Source of the DNA: Paenibacillus sp. CF384 | Lineage (GTDB): Bacteria > Bacillota > Bacilli > Paenibacillales > Paenibacillaceae | DNA length: 64,000 nucleotides | Assembly (NCBI RefSeq): GCF_900106745.1 | Contig: NZ_FNNV01000019.1 | Coordinates: 62,001-126,000 of the forward strand | Direction: 5' to 3' | Shown: positions 16,554 to 25,287 of the stretch, one piece after another | Position numbering within the stretch: position 1 is the stretch's first letter | Layout: every line of letters begins with the position of its first letter | Notes under the pieces: generated by a model | What the model was told of the DNA's origin: nothing | The model's database searches: none | Seen by the model: the letters and a program-made list of their open reading frames with translations, nothing else | Made by a program: the position numbers and the translations under genes

Positions 16554-16572
16554 GGTGAACAACTCCTCCTTG

Positions 16573-18447
16573 TTACCTCTTCGGAACGGATCGAATCGTG
16601 ATGTTATGGAAACTTACGGTTCCGAACTGTGCAAAGAATCGCAGATAAGCATTCTCTCTGTTTATTCGGCTAATGGATGTTCGTTTGCCGTTGATACAGA
16701 TGTCGATGAACCCTTCCTTCACGACAGCCTCAATGCGAACACGTCCGTCCAACCCTTTCACATGATAGATGGACGAAACCTCATCCTCTTGGAAACCGAC
16801 GCAGATCGTATCATGCACGCCGAGCTTATTGTTGGAAGGCTCGAATCGAATATCGTTGCCTCGCTTGAAATCGGAATCCGCGGCTACTGAAAATCCATAG
16901 AACATCGTCGGATGTTCGGGAACGGCTTCGAAGGCCAGCTCGTATTCGCCTTCCACTTTTCCAATGAGCTGTTCAGCGAATCCATTCAAATTAGTAAGGG
17001 ATAAGAGCTCTTCTTGCTGTGTAACAACCTGGTTGGATAAACCGTTAAATTCGGCCGGGATCTTGAGTCCAAGCGATCCATCCTCTTCCTGGACAAGCTC
17101 ACGGATAACCAGTTCGCCTCCGTAACGACCCGGTCCGGACAAGAAGCCTGTAACCATTCTCCTTCCTTCAGGGAAAGCAGCCGTCTTCGGCACCCGCAGC
17201 TGAACACTATCAATCGTATCCATCGCCGGACGCAGCCAAGGACCAAACGGTTCTGTGGAATAACGGTAACGAGCAAGTCCGTCATTGCTGAAGATCAAGT
17301 AATACAAGCCGTTCCATTCAAAATAGTCCGAACACTCCGGCTCGCCATGGTAACCCGGAACTATGAATGGCTCTTCCTCTTGCCAGTTCTGCAAATCGGT
17401 AGATACCAGATGGGCGAGGCATCCCTCGTGCTTGGCTCCGTCTACAAGACTTGTCGTAATCAACATATGATAGACGCCTTCCGCGTCCTTAAATACATGC
17501 GGGTCCCTTACGGAGGAGAGCAAATATCGGTCAGAAATCGTGATGTAAGCCTCGGACTTGGTGAATTGAATGCCATCCCCGCTAATCGCGTAGGTCAATT
17601 GAGCAGGTGATCCGTCCACCGCACGAACCGCATAGAAAGCATAATAAACGTCGTTCTCCTTAATAACGGATCCCGTACAGATCGACCCTTCCCACTCCTG
17701 CGTAACGGCGACAGCCATGGGATGATGCGTCCAGTCCTTCAGATCCTTCGTAGAAATATGAGCCCATTGATGCGCGCCTAAGCCCCATTTGCTGGCGTGG
17801 CCGCGACGATCGAACAAATAATAGATGTGGAACGTTTCCCCGTCGAAATAAGGCATGCAATCGCCAACACCGGTATTAAACCCTCTTGGCTTCCAATATT
17901 GAATAGAGCTCGGCTCAGTCCCAAGGTACAGCGTCTTACGACTCTCCACTCCTTGCTGATCTCGAATGAGGTTCTCCCGTTCTGCCTCCGTCAAGGAATA
18001 GGACCAGAGCTGCGCTTCAAGTGTCCCCTCGTACGTTCGTACTTCAGCATTCTCCAATTGAACGGAGCCCATCGGCCAATCCTCATCCACCAACACGCCG
18101 TCTACGAATAGTTCGACAATATGTCCGTTATAGCGAAGCAGAAGGTCATGTTCTCCCGCGCCGATTGCCTGCCAAGGAACGGATAATGGCAGCGGCTTAT
18201 CTCTGGCATCCGTATAAAAGTCAACCAGGAGCAGCAGTTGATTCACCTCTGTCCGCTCTTCCGAATGGATGCGGATTACAGGAATTCCATTATCCCCTTG
18301 CAGGCATAGCAGCTCCTCGCTTCTTTCTCCGCCCCTCACTAGTGCACCAATCGTTAATGCTTTGAGCGTTCCAAGGTTCAAGACTTGTTCAGCCGGTTTA
18401 TTCTTAAGCTCCATAAAGTTGCCGCCGCCAGTTGCATTCAGCATCAT
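16573..18447 (-). CDS. GH32-like intracellular glycosidase (beta-fructosidase type)
   Basis: Predicted glycoside hydrolase of 624 residues without a signal peptide, hence cytoplasmic. Residues about 1-160 look like a concanavalin-type beta-sandwich; the catalytic five-bladed propeller follows. GVGDCMPYFDGETFHIYYLF occupies the place of the nucleophile motif WMNDPNG, VRDPHVFKD carries the RDP motif, and GEPECSDYFEW carries the EC motif with the acid/base glutamate. A C-terminal beta-sandwich completes the family layout. The nucleophile block is divergent, so assignment to clan GH-J is firmer than substrate. It starts 2 bases after the kinase stop codon and precedes the importer genes, indicating cleavage of an imported oligosaccharide. 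Confidence 0.8.
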   Translation of the reverse strand: MMLNATGGGNFMELKNKPAEQVLNLGTLKALTIGALVRGGERSEELLCLQGDNGIPVIRIHSEERTEVNQLLLLVDFYTDARDKPLPLSVPWQAIGAGEHDLLLRYNGHIVELFVDGVLVDEDWPMGSVQLENAEVRTYEGTLEAQLWSYSLTEAERENLIRDQQGVESRKTLYLGTEPSSIQYWKPRGFNTGVGDCMPYFDGETFHIYYLFDRRGHASKWGLGAHQWAHISTKDLKDWTHHPMAVAVTQEWEGSICTGSVIKENDVYYAFYAVRAVDGSPAQLTYAISGDGIQFTKSEAYITISDRYLLSSVRDPHVFKDAEGVYHMLITTSLVDGAKHEGCLAHLVSTDLQNWQEEEPFIVPGYHGEPECSDYFEWNGLYYLIFSNDGLARYRYSTEPFGPWLRPAMDTIDSVQLRVPKTAAFPEGRRMVTGFLSGPGRYGGELVIRELVQEEDGSLGLKIPAEFNGLSNQVVTQQEELLSLTNLNGFAEQLIGKVEGEYELAFEAVPEHPTMFYGFSVAADSDFKRGNDIRFEPSNNKLGVHDTICVGFQEDEVSSIYHVKGLDGRVRIEAVVKEGFIDICINGKRTSISRINRENAYLRFFAQFGTVSFHNITIRSVPKR

Positions 18448-18449
18448 TT

Positions 18450-19964
18450 CTACACTCCATTCTCATTCGTAATGGTATTCAGCATGGGAAAGAGATCCCG
18501 GTTATGCTCATAAAGCTTGGTATAGACGGCATATTGCCGGTCATAGACCGCATGGTTGCCAGGGTTCGGCTGAACCGGATTCTCGCGCAGCTTGACGATA
18601 GTCTTACAAGCCTGCTCGACGGAGTCATATAGCTTCACACCTACGCCTGCCATGATCGATGCTCCCACGCATGCCTGCTCCTCCGTGGTGCTTACATAAA
18701 CGTCCCGATTCAGAACATCGGCAAGAATTTGGCTCCACAGCGGGCTCTTCGCGCCGCCTCCTGAAATAATGATCCGCTTCAGATCAACCCCGAGCGAGCG
18801 GATAATCTCTACGCCATCGCGAAGCGAATAACAGACCCCTTCAAGAACCGCTCTGATCAGATGCGCATCATTGTGGTTCAGCTTGAGCCCGATGAACATG
18901 CCGCTTGCATGCGGATCCATATGCGGAGTACGATCACCGGCCAAATAAGGCAGGAACAGCAGTCCATCGCTTCCCGCGGGAACCTCTTTCGCCTTCCTAT
19001 CAAGCGCCTTATAATCGGAATTCTTCAGCACCTGAGAAGACAGCCACTTTAACGATAGTCCCGCGCTCATCGTCGCCCCCAGCAGATACCACCGATCCGG
19101 AACCGCATGAACAAACGTGTGCGTCCTAAGCCTCTTATCATAGACAGGCTGATCGATGGTCGTGAACAGCTGTCCTCCGGTTCCGATCGTAACCGATAGG
19201 TCACCGGATTCGATGATACCGTTTCCAACTGCTTGCATCGCTTGATCGGCCCCTCCGAATACAACCGGAGTTCCTGCTTTGAAGCAGCTTTCCGATTCGG
19301 CTTGTTTGGCAACATAACCGGCTATCTCCCAAGGCTTGCCCACCGCCGGGAACAGCTTGCTATCGATTCCCACTAAGCTCATCAACGGTTCCGACCAGTG
19401 AAGAGATGCTGTATCATAAGCCGATGTGCCGGAGGCATCCGTTGTGTCTGTTCCCATTTCACCGGTCAAACGATACCTGACATAATCCTTCGGCAGCATA
19501 ACCCGGTCGATTCGGCTGTAGAGATCAGGTTCATTCTCTTTCATCCACAGTAACGATAGAATCAGGAACCCGGTTGACACGGAGTTCTTCACCATATTGC
19601 CTAACTGTTCTGTCGTTATTCGAGATTCCAATTCGTCCTTCTGAGGAATCGATCGCTGATCGCACCATATGATGGATGGGCGAAGCACCTGACCTTCTTT
19701 GTCCAGTGCCACCAGTCCGTGCATTTGACCTGAGAAACCGATCCCCGCCAATGCCCCGCCATCTATACCCGCTTTCATTATGGCTTGAGCGCTTGTCTTC
19801 TTGACCAACTCCCACCAATCATCCGGATTCTGTTCGGCGTAACCTGAGACAGGAATATTGATGTCATACTCCATTTGCGCGAATCCCAGCACTCGTCCTG
19901 AAGTATCCATGACCATGGATTTCACGCTTGAGGTTCCGATATCAATCCCCATCAGTAATGACAT
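18450..19964 (-). CDS. xylB: FGGY-family carbohydrate kinase, xylulokinase type
   Basis: ATP-dependent sugar kinase of 504 residues. MSLLMGIDIGTSSVKSMVMD is the N-terminal phosphate-1 motif; IGFSGQMHGLVALD and RPSIIWCDQRS are hallmarks of xylulokinases; ISGGGAKSPLWSQILADVLN is the adenosine-binding motif. Full length for the family. It heads the operon with the GH32-like enzyme and the importer and lies divergent in function but not strand from the ROK repressor gene at 20132, which is upstream on the same strand. Xylulose is the best guess by motif, yet a fructan-type glycosidase next door suggests a ketohexose may be the true substrate. Confidence 0.88.
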   Translation of the reverse strand: MSLLMGIDIGTSSVKSMVMDTSGRVLGFAQMEYDINIPVSGYAEQNPDDWWELVKKTSAQAIMKAGIDGGALAGIGFSGQMHGLVALDKEGQVLRPSIIWCDQRSIPQKDELESRITTEQLGNMVKNSVSTGFLILSLLWMKENEPDLYSRIDRVMLPKDYVRYRLTGEMGTDTTDASGTSAYDTASLHWSEPLMSLVGIDSKLFPAVGKPWEIAGYVAKQAESESCFKAGTPVVFGGADQAMQAVGNGIIESGDLSVTIGTGGQLFTTIDQPVYDKRLRTHTFVHAVPDRWYLLGATMSAGLSLKWLSSQVLKNSDYKALDRKAKEVPAGSDGLLFLPYLAGDRTPHMDPHASGMFIGLKLNHNDAHLIRAVLEGVCYSLRDGVEIIRSLGVDLKRIIISGGGAKSPLWSQILADVLNRDVYVSTTEEQACVGASIMAGVGVKLYDSVEQACKTIVKLRENPVQPNPGNHAVYDRQYAVYTKLYEHNRDLFPMLNTITNENGV

Positions 19965-19976
19965 GCTGCGACCTCC

Positions 19977-20046
19977 ATTAATTCAATTAATATTCTATTT
20001 GATTATTTCTATTGTTACTATAAATGAATTAATTGATTTAATCAAG
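19977..20046. promoter_or_regulatory. Operator-like AT-rich inverted repeats upstream of the kinase operon
   Basis: ATTAATTCAATTAAT at 19977-19991 is palindromic around its central base, and GAATTAATTGATTTAATC at about 20027-20044 repeats the AATTAAT element. They lie just upstream of the kinase start codon, where a ROK/XylR-type repressor would bind. A related CAATTATTGG stretch precedes the ROK gene itself near 21358. Confidence 0.5.
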
Positions 20047-20090
20047 TAATAAATATGCTATTTTTTCCTTCTTTCCAGGCATAAAAAAAA

Positions 20091-20116
20091 GCCCAGCCAG
20101 AAATTTCTGGCTGGGC
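20091..20116 (-). terminator. Terminator of the ROK repressor gene
   Basis: A perfect palindrome with arms GCCCAGCCAGAAA and TTTCTGGCTGGGC followed on the minus strand by eight T residues, 16 bases after the repressor stop codon. Confidence 0.95.
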
Positions 20117-20131
20117 TGAAACGCTCTTCCT

Positions 20132-21325
20132 TTAGCCTTGCAAATTCAAATAACTGGATGGCTGGTCCAATATGCTCTCGATCGCTACGATTGCAGAGCC
20201 GACCAGCATGGTATCCGTGTCGTCAGAAGCAAGTTCTAGGGTCAATTTACTCGATACATCGGGCAGCACGTGCTCGTTGATGACCGCCTTCACGGTATCA
20301 TGAAGCAATGCCCCGGCTTCGGCCAATTCATCGCCAAGGATGATCCGATCCGGATTAAAGGTGTTAATGATGCTGACAAGACCGAAACCAAGAAACCACG
20401 CTGCTTGTCTAACAGCTTCTTTCGTTTCGCTATTCTTATCCTCTTCTAATTCTTTCCAGACCGACTTGAGCGAAGCATGTTCCTTGTTTAAGGTTTTCAG
20501 CAGCGCTGAGGTAGAGCAATAGAGCTCAAGACATCCTCTATTGCCGCATTCACACGGCGGACCTTGATAATCGATGCTCATATGTCCGATTTCGCCTGCC
20601 AAGCCGAGTGAACCTCGGAACACCTTGCCGTCTACGACGATTCCCGCTCCAACGCCTTGTCCTGCAGCCACATAGATCATAACGCCTTGGTCCTGATCGG
20701 ATCTGCCAAACCACCAATGCGCCAGAGCCCCTGCTTTAGCATCATGCTCGATATAAACGGGAAGGGCGAACTCATTCATTAATTCTTCCTGAATGTTTAT
20801 TTTCTCCCATCCCGGGAAATTCGTCATGAGACCGATTCTACCCTCATCTCGAAACAGCGGACCGGGCGTAACCACCCCCATTGCTACGACGTTGCCGACC
20901 GAATTGGATCGGATCATATCCCGAATCAGCTCCTTCATCCGATTGAAGGCATTAGCTGATCCATCCGCCATATCGATCGGAATGTGCTGCTTACTGTACT
21001 GGATTCCTTCCAGGTCGTACAGGGCGACCGTGATTGATTTCCTTGCCAAGCGGATGCCAATGATCTTATAAGACTCGCTATTTAACTTAATCCCGATGGA
21101 ACGACGCCCTTTCTTGCCATCGATAACCCCCGTCTCCACCACGATTCCCCAACTGATCAACTCATTAATGATATTCGTGATTGTGGATTGATTGAGTCCA
21201 GAGGCTTGCGTTAATTCTGCTCTTGAGCATACCGACCTCCTTCGCATGAGGCGAATGACCAATGAACGATTCATTTCCTGTACATCTTCAAGATTAGTCC
21301 CTCGCTTCGTCTTCGTTACAATCAC
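20132..21325 (-). CDS. ROK-family transcriptional repressor (XylR type)
   Basis: Repressor of 397 residues. The N-terminal winged helix-turn-helix reads CSRAELTQASGLNQSTITNI; the C-terminal ROK domain carries the nucleotide-like loop (YVAAGQGVGAGIVVDGKVFR), GLAGEIGHMSI, and the zinc-type cysteine cluster GPPCECGNRGCLELYCS. Starts at GTG 21325, with GAGGG a few bases upstream. It has its own terminator and lies just upstream of the kinase-glycosidase-importer operon, so it most likely represses that operon and is released by the imported sugar. Confidence 0.93.
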   Translation of the reverse strand: MIVTKTKRGTNLEDVQEMNRSLVIRLMRRRSVCSRAELTQASGLNQSTITNIINELISWGIVVETGVIDGKKGRRSIGIKLNSESYKIIGIRLARKSITVALYDLEGIQYSKQHIPIDMADGSANAFNRMKELIRDMIRSNSVGNVVAMGVVTPGPLFRDEGRIGLMTNFPGWEKINIQEELMNEFALPVYIEHDAKAGALAHWWFGRSDQDQGVMIYVAAGQGVGAGIVVDGKVFRGSLGLAGEIGHMSIDYQGPPCECGNRGCLELYCSTSALLKTLNKEHASLKSVWKELEEDKNSETKEAVRQAAWFLGFGLVSIINTFNPDRIILGDELAEAGALLHDTVKAVINEHVLPDVSSKLTLELASDDTDTMLVGSAIVAIESILDQPSSYLNLQG

Positions 21326-21455
21326 TGGATATCCCTCGCTATATTATATTATTCATTCAATTATTGGACTTAATAAAAATAGTATACCATTTTCAAAAAA
21401 ATGACGACAAGTTGCGACAACAAACCGCCAAGCATGCCCCCTTCTGCTTTTCCTT

Positions 21456-21484
21456 TTGAAACCTGTTCAACATTTACATATTTT
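21456..21484 (+). promoter_or_regulatory. Candidate sigma-A promoter of the propeller gene
   Basis: TTGAAA at 21456-21461 and TATTTT at 21479-21484 are 17 bp apart. An alternative -10 (TATACT, 21487-21492) is close by. Confidence 0.45.
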
Positions 21485-21561
21485 GATATACTTTGCGAAT
21501 GTCGGGTTGTATTATTTTGGAATTTAATGATTACTATCAACTAGAAGGAGGCTTGCCGGCA

Positions 21562-23490
21562 ATGCCGATCAACACGTTCAACAGAAGCATTCTGCTCACA
21601 ATTCTGAGCCTATTCGCAATACTGTCAGCTCTCCCATCTCCACCTGTCCATGCTGAAGGGAAGGCGACGATGGAGGTTTTGCAGACGGACTGGTCGTATC
21701 TATACGGGGGCGATGCCCCCATTGAAGCGCAATACTATGCCTATGGGAACGGAATTTACGTCAGCACAAGCCAGTATACATCGAAGGATGGCGTCCATTG
21801 GACTAACAAGACGACAGCCGAGAATGAGAGAGATCTCAGCAAAATTGTCTTTGGCAAAGGGCAGTTCATTGGATTTAACGATGAGAGCTCCGAGAAAGGT
21901 ACTTCTGTTTGGACTTCCGCAGACGGGGTAAGTTGGTCGGAAACACCGTCTTACCTCCCAATGGGCAACGTTGTGGATGTCGTATTTACGGGCAAGCGCT
22001 TCGTCGTGGTTGCTTCAGGCAAATCCTATACGAAGCAATTTAAGAGCGTGGTCGCGACTTCCGATGACGGCGTGACATGGACGGCACATCCGGGGCAGCT
22101 CGAGACCGATATCAATGAGCTCGCATGGAATGGGAAAGTCATGCTCGCCAGAACCGCAAAGTCTCTCTTCTATTCGACCGACGGCTTGGCTTGGAAGAAA
22201 GTATCCATCCCCGTTAAAGGAACTTATGGGGATCTGGCGTACATGAATGGAAGCTTCTATCTCGCGGCAGACGGCGCCATACTTGTTTCGCAGGACGGAA
22301 TCAAATGGTCGGTTACTTCCACAGCGAATAAAAACTGGACGCAAATTAGATGTTTGCCGAAGAGATGCTTCGTCTTGGGCAAGACCAAGCAAGATAATCC
22401 TGTCTATATGACAAGCAGCAATGGCAAGACATGGTCAACGTCCAAGGTCCCCAGCGATGACTTCTATATCGATGGCATTGTCTATGAGAAATCGAAGTAT
22501 GCGCTCAATCGCTATGATGTGATCTACGAATCTGCAGACGGTATTAACTGGGTAACCAAACCTAAGAAATCCTTTCCTCCGGTATTTCTAACCGGCGCAG
22601 CAGCAGCTAACGGCAAGCTGGTGAGCGTTGGCGGCACGACACCTACGTCACAAGCTAATAATGAACCCCTGAATTGGCGCGGTTCTATGGTCGTGAACGC
22701 AAACGACAACCATCAGTATAGCAGCGTGAAGGGAAAGTTTCCGCTCTACGATGTCATCTGGACGGGGAAAAGTTTCTTCGCAGTCGGTCAAAGCGGTCTG
22801 ATGATGACGTCAATCGATGGACTGAAGTGGACGAAGCTGGCTTCACCTACGCAGCAGACACTCATTCAAGCCGTAATGGCGGGAGACAGCTACTACGTTG
22901 TTGGTGATGGCGGCATTATTTTATCATCGAAGGATCTGAAGACTTGGCGTAAACACGTGGTCAATCCACATCTTGCTTTCCGCGGCATTGCATGGAATGG
23001 CAAGACGCTGCTTGCAGTAGGCGAGAATGGCATGGCGGTTCGTTCGGATGACGGCCGGAATTGGACGAAGACGATTCCTTGGGCGGGGAATAAAAATAAC
23101 TATTATGATTATTCCGGCGTGGCATGGGGCAATGGCTCGTTCGTAGTCATTACGGATATGATGTACGCCAATTCCGACGATGTGCAGCTATTCCGGTCGG
23201 AGGACGCCAAGAACTGGAGCTACCACGTGCGCTACAACAGCGGCATCGAAGCACGTGGATCGCATACCGGACTACACGATATCCAGTATACGGGAGGGAT
23301 GTTCGTCGCTGTCGGCTGGGACGGCGTCATCCTAGTCTCAAGAGACGGCATCATCTGGTCGCGGCTATCCACTGCGTTCGGTTACAACATCTTGACGGCG
23401 GAGTATTACAACGGTCAGCTCTACGTGTTTACTGCTGTCTCTGCCGTGCTGAGAACGAAGCTGGATCCGGCGACTCTTAAGTCATTATGA
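21562..23490 (+). CDS. Secreted beta-propeller protein with 12 S-x-D-G-x-x-W repeats
   Basis: Protein of 642 residues. A Sec signal peptide (RSILLTILSLFAILSAL, cleavage near VHA-EG) shows export. The mature protein is built from about twelve repeats of roughly 45-50 residues, each ending in a beta-hairpin such as SKDGVHWT, SADGVSWS, SDDGVTWT, STDGLAWK, SQDGIKWS, SSNGKTWS, SADGINWV, SIDGLKWT, SKDLKTWR, SDDGRNWT, SEDAKNWS and SRDGIIWS. These Asp-box-like turns are typical of sialidase/BNR-type propellers; no catalytic Tyr/Glu/Arg set was recognised, so binding rather than hydrolysis is likely. AGAAGGAGG lies 10 bases before the ATG at 21562; an ATG at 21493 would place this site inside the gene and add a polar stretch ahead of the signal. 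Confidence 0.9.
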   Translation: MPINTFNRSILLTILSLFAILSALPSPPVHAEGKATMEVLQTDWSYLYGGDAPIEAQYYAYGNGIYVSTSQYTSKDGVHWTNKTTAENERDLSKIVFGKGQFIGFNDESSEKGTSVWTSADGVSWSETPSYLPMGNVVDVVFTGKRFVVVASGKSYTKQFKSVVATSDDGVTWTAHPGQLETDINELAWNGKVMLARTAKSLFYSTDGLAWKKVSIPVKGTYGDLAYMNGSFYLAADGAILVSQDGIKWSVTSTANKNWTQIRCLPKRCFVLGKTKQDNPVYMTSSNGKTWSTSKVPSDDFYIDGIVYEKSKYALNRYDVIYESADGINWVTKPKKSFPPVFLTGAAAANGKLVSVGGTTPTSQANNEPLNWRGSMVVNANDNHQYSSVKGKFPLYDVIWTGKSFFAVGQSGLMMTSIDGLKWTKLASPTQQTLIQAVMAGDSYYVVGDGGIILSSKDLKTWRKHVVNPHLAFRGIAWNGKTLLAVGENGMAVRSDDGRNWTKTIPWAGNKNNYYDYSGVAWGNGSFVVITDMMYANSDDVQLFRSEDAKNWSYHVRYNSGIEARGSHTGLHDIQYTGGMFVAVGWDGVILVSRDGIIWSRLSTAFGYNILTAEYYNGQLYVFTAVSAVLRTKLDPATLKSL

Positions 23491-23745
23491 CAGCTTCGTG
23501 CAGATTGAGAGCCTGCCTGACCAGAACGAGGAAGTGATCGCTGTTGCACAAGGCTTCATGGAGCGTGTAACGGGCCAATCGCTCACAGGTTTAGCCGATT
23601 CCATTGCGCAAACCGCACGAGACAACAACTATAAGTACGACAGGATCAATGAACGGATATGAGATTTAATGATTATCGCGTCAATTATAGTTTTCTCGAC
23701 CGCGGAGAGGGCAACCAGACGACGAACATCTTGTTTAATTATTAA
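23486..23745 (+). pseudogene. Remnant of an unidentified gene
   Basis: A frame without a start codon overlaps the end of the propeller gene and runs to a TGA at 23660-23662, giving SLPDQNEEVIAVAQGFMERV and DNNYKYDRINERI, which look like true protein. A 28-codon frame (ATG 23659) overlaps it by ATGA and ends RGEGNQTTNILFNY. The two look like pieces of one decayed gene or of a gene with its 5' part lost. No family recognised. Confidence 0.45.
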
Positions 23746-23750
23746 CCCCG

Positions 23751-23790
23751 AAGACATCCGCCCTCACTTCATAGGGCAGATGTCTTTTTT
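23751..23790 (+). terminator. Terminator before the second germination operon
   Basis: AAGACATCCGCCCT pairs with AGGGCAGATGTCTT (one internal mismatch) around an 8-base loop and is followed by TTTTTT. It closes the propeller/remnant transcript. Confidence 0.9.
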
Positions 23791-23847
23791 ACATAATTTT
23801 GGAATTCGTGGTTAACATAAGAAAACCAGTGGAAAGGAGGGAAATCT

Positions 23848-25287
23848 ATGATAACGGATCGATCGATTGAAGAATCGGAGCAATATTTCAAAAAGTTCTT
23901 CTCTGAACAAAGCGATTTTCAATCGAAGCAGCTGTTTATTGGAGGAACGGAATTTAGGCTGTTTTATTTCGATACGTTGATTGATTCCTCCCTCGTTCAA
24001 GATTTCATCATAAAGCCGCTGCTTCTGCGTCCGAAGGAGCCGATCCGCGATGTCGTTTCGATTCTCGACTATACGGAATCCGAGCAAACGGAAGACGCAA
24101 TTAAGGCATTGATGTACGGTAAAGCCGTGCTGCTTCGTGCCGGAGAGAGTACGCTTTACCTGCTCGGAGTGGATTTAAAGAAGGAGCGCTCCATCAATAT
24201 TCCGATCAACGAGCGAGTGCTGCGCGGCGCGAACGAAGCGTTTATAGAAAATTTAGATACGAATATTAATCTGATGCGCAAGCTGATTAACTCTACGGAC
24301 TTCGTCGTAAAGACGTATACGCTTGGTAAGCTTTCGCAGACGAAGATAGCTGTGATGTATATCAAATCAATTGCGAATACAGCGATCATCGAAGAGGTGG
24401 ATAGAAGAATCAATAGCATTGATATGGATTATGTCGAGGCACCGGGATTTATTGATGAGATGATCCGGGACCAGAAATTCACCCTGTTTCCACAACTGCT
24501 TATTACGGAACGACCTGACCGCGCACGTGCTTATCTAATGGAGGGGAAGGCTGTCATTGCAACTGCAGGGTCACCGGACACGATCATCCTTCCGGTGTCG
24601 TTCTGGTCTTTTTTCCAAAGTCCGGATGACTACCAAATAAGCTGGCTGTTAGGCACGATCTTTCGGCTTCTGCGGATCTGCTGCTTTATCATTACGATTG
24701 CCCTGCCTGCCTTCTATGTTGCCGTCAGTTCCTTCGATCAGCAGCTGCTGCCGATTAATTTCGTGAATACGCTGCAGAGCTCTCTGAAATACGTCACGTT
24801 TCCGCCGCTTGCCGAAGCACTGTCGATGATGCTCCTGCTTGAGATCTTAAGAGAAGCGACGATTCGGCTCGCGAGTCCCGTCGGCCAGACGATCGGCGTA
24901 GTTGGCGGTATCGTAATCGGAACGGTGGTCGTGCAGGCCAATTTGGTTTCCAATACGGCCGTTATCATAGCCGCATTAACCGGACTGGCTTCCTTCATCA
25001 TGCCTTCGTACGAGATGAATAGCGCAGTTCGTTTGCTAAGCTATCCAGCGCTCATTCTATCTTCGTTGTTCGGCCTGCTTGGTCTTGTCCTATTCTTGAT
25101 GATCATTTGTATCCATCTATGTCAAATGGATACGATGGGGCTTCCCTATTTCACGCCTCCCTTCTCCTTCAACGATATGAAGGATACATTATTTCGCGCA
25201 CCGATTTGGAGCTTGAACAAACGGACAGACGGAACGGCAGCGAAAAACCGAACAAGGATGCGAAATCCTAGGAGTTGGAAACGTTGA
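23848..25287 (+). CDS. Spore germinant receptor subunit A (GerA family), second operon
   Basis: Receptor subunit A, 479 residues. Family blocks are clear: TERPDRARAYLMEGKAVIAT, SPDDYQISWLLGTIFR, FPPLAEALSMMLLLEILREA, GQTIGVVGGIVIGTVVVQA, and MGLPYFTPPFSFNDMKDTLF at the C-terminus. GGAAAGGAGGG precedes the ATG by about 6 bases. The gene overlaps the next by 4 bases. Order A-B-C differs from the first operon (A-C-B), so the two receptors are separate lineages and not a local duplication. Confidence 0.96.
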   Translation: MITDRSIEESEQYFKKFFSEQSDFQSKQLFIGGTEFRLFYFDTLIDSSLVQDFIIKPLLLRPKEPIRDVVSILDYTESEQTEDAIKALMYGKAVLLRAGESTLYLLGVDLKKERSINIPINERVLRGANEAFIENLDTNINLMRKLINSTDFVVKTYTLGKLSQTKIAVMYIKSIANTAIIEEVDRRINSIDMDYVEAPGFIDEMIRDQKFTLFPQLLITERPDRARAYLMEGKAVIATAGSPDTIILPVSFWSFFQSPDDYQISWLLGTIFRLLRICCFIITIALPAFYVAVSSFDQQLLPINFVNTLQSSLKYVTFPPLAEALSMMLLLEILREATIRLASPVGQTIGVVGGIVIGTVVVQANLVSNTAVIIAALTGLASFIMPSYEMNSAVRLLSYPALILSSLFGLLGLVLFLMIICIHLCQMDTMGLPYFTPPFSFNDMKDTLFRAPIWSLNKRTDGTAAKNRTRMRNPRSWKR

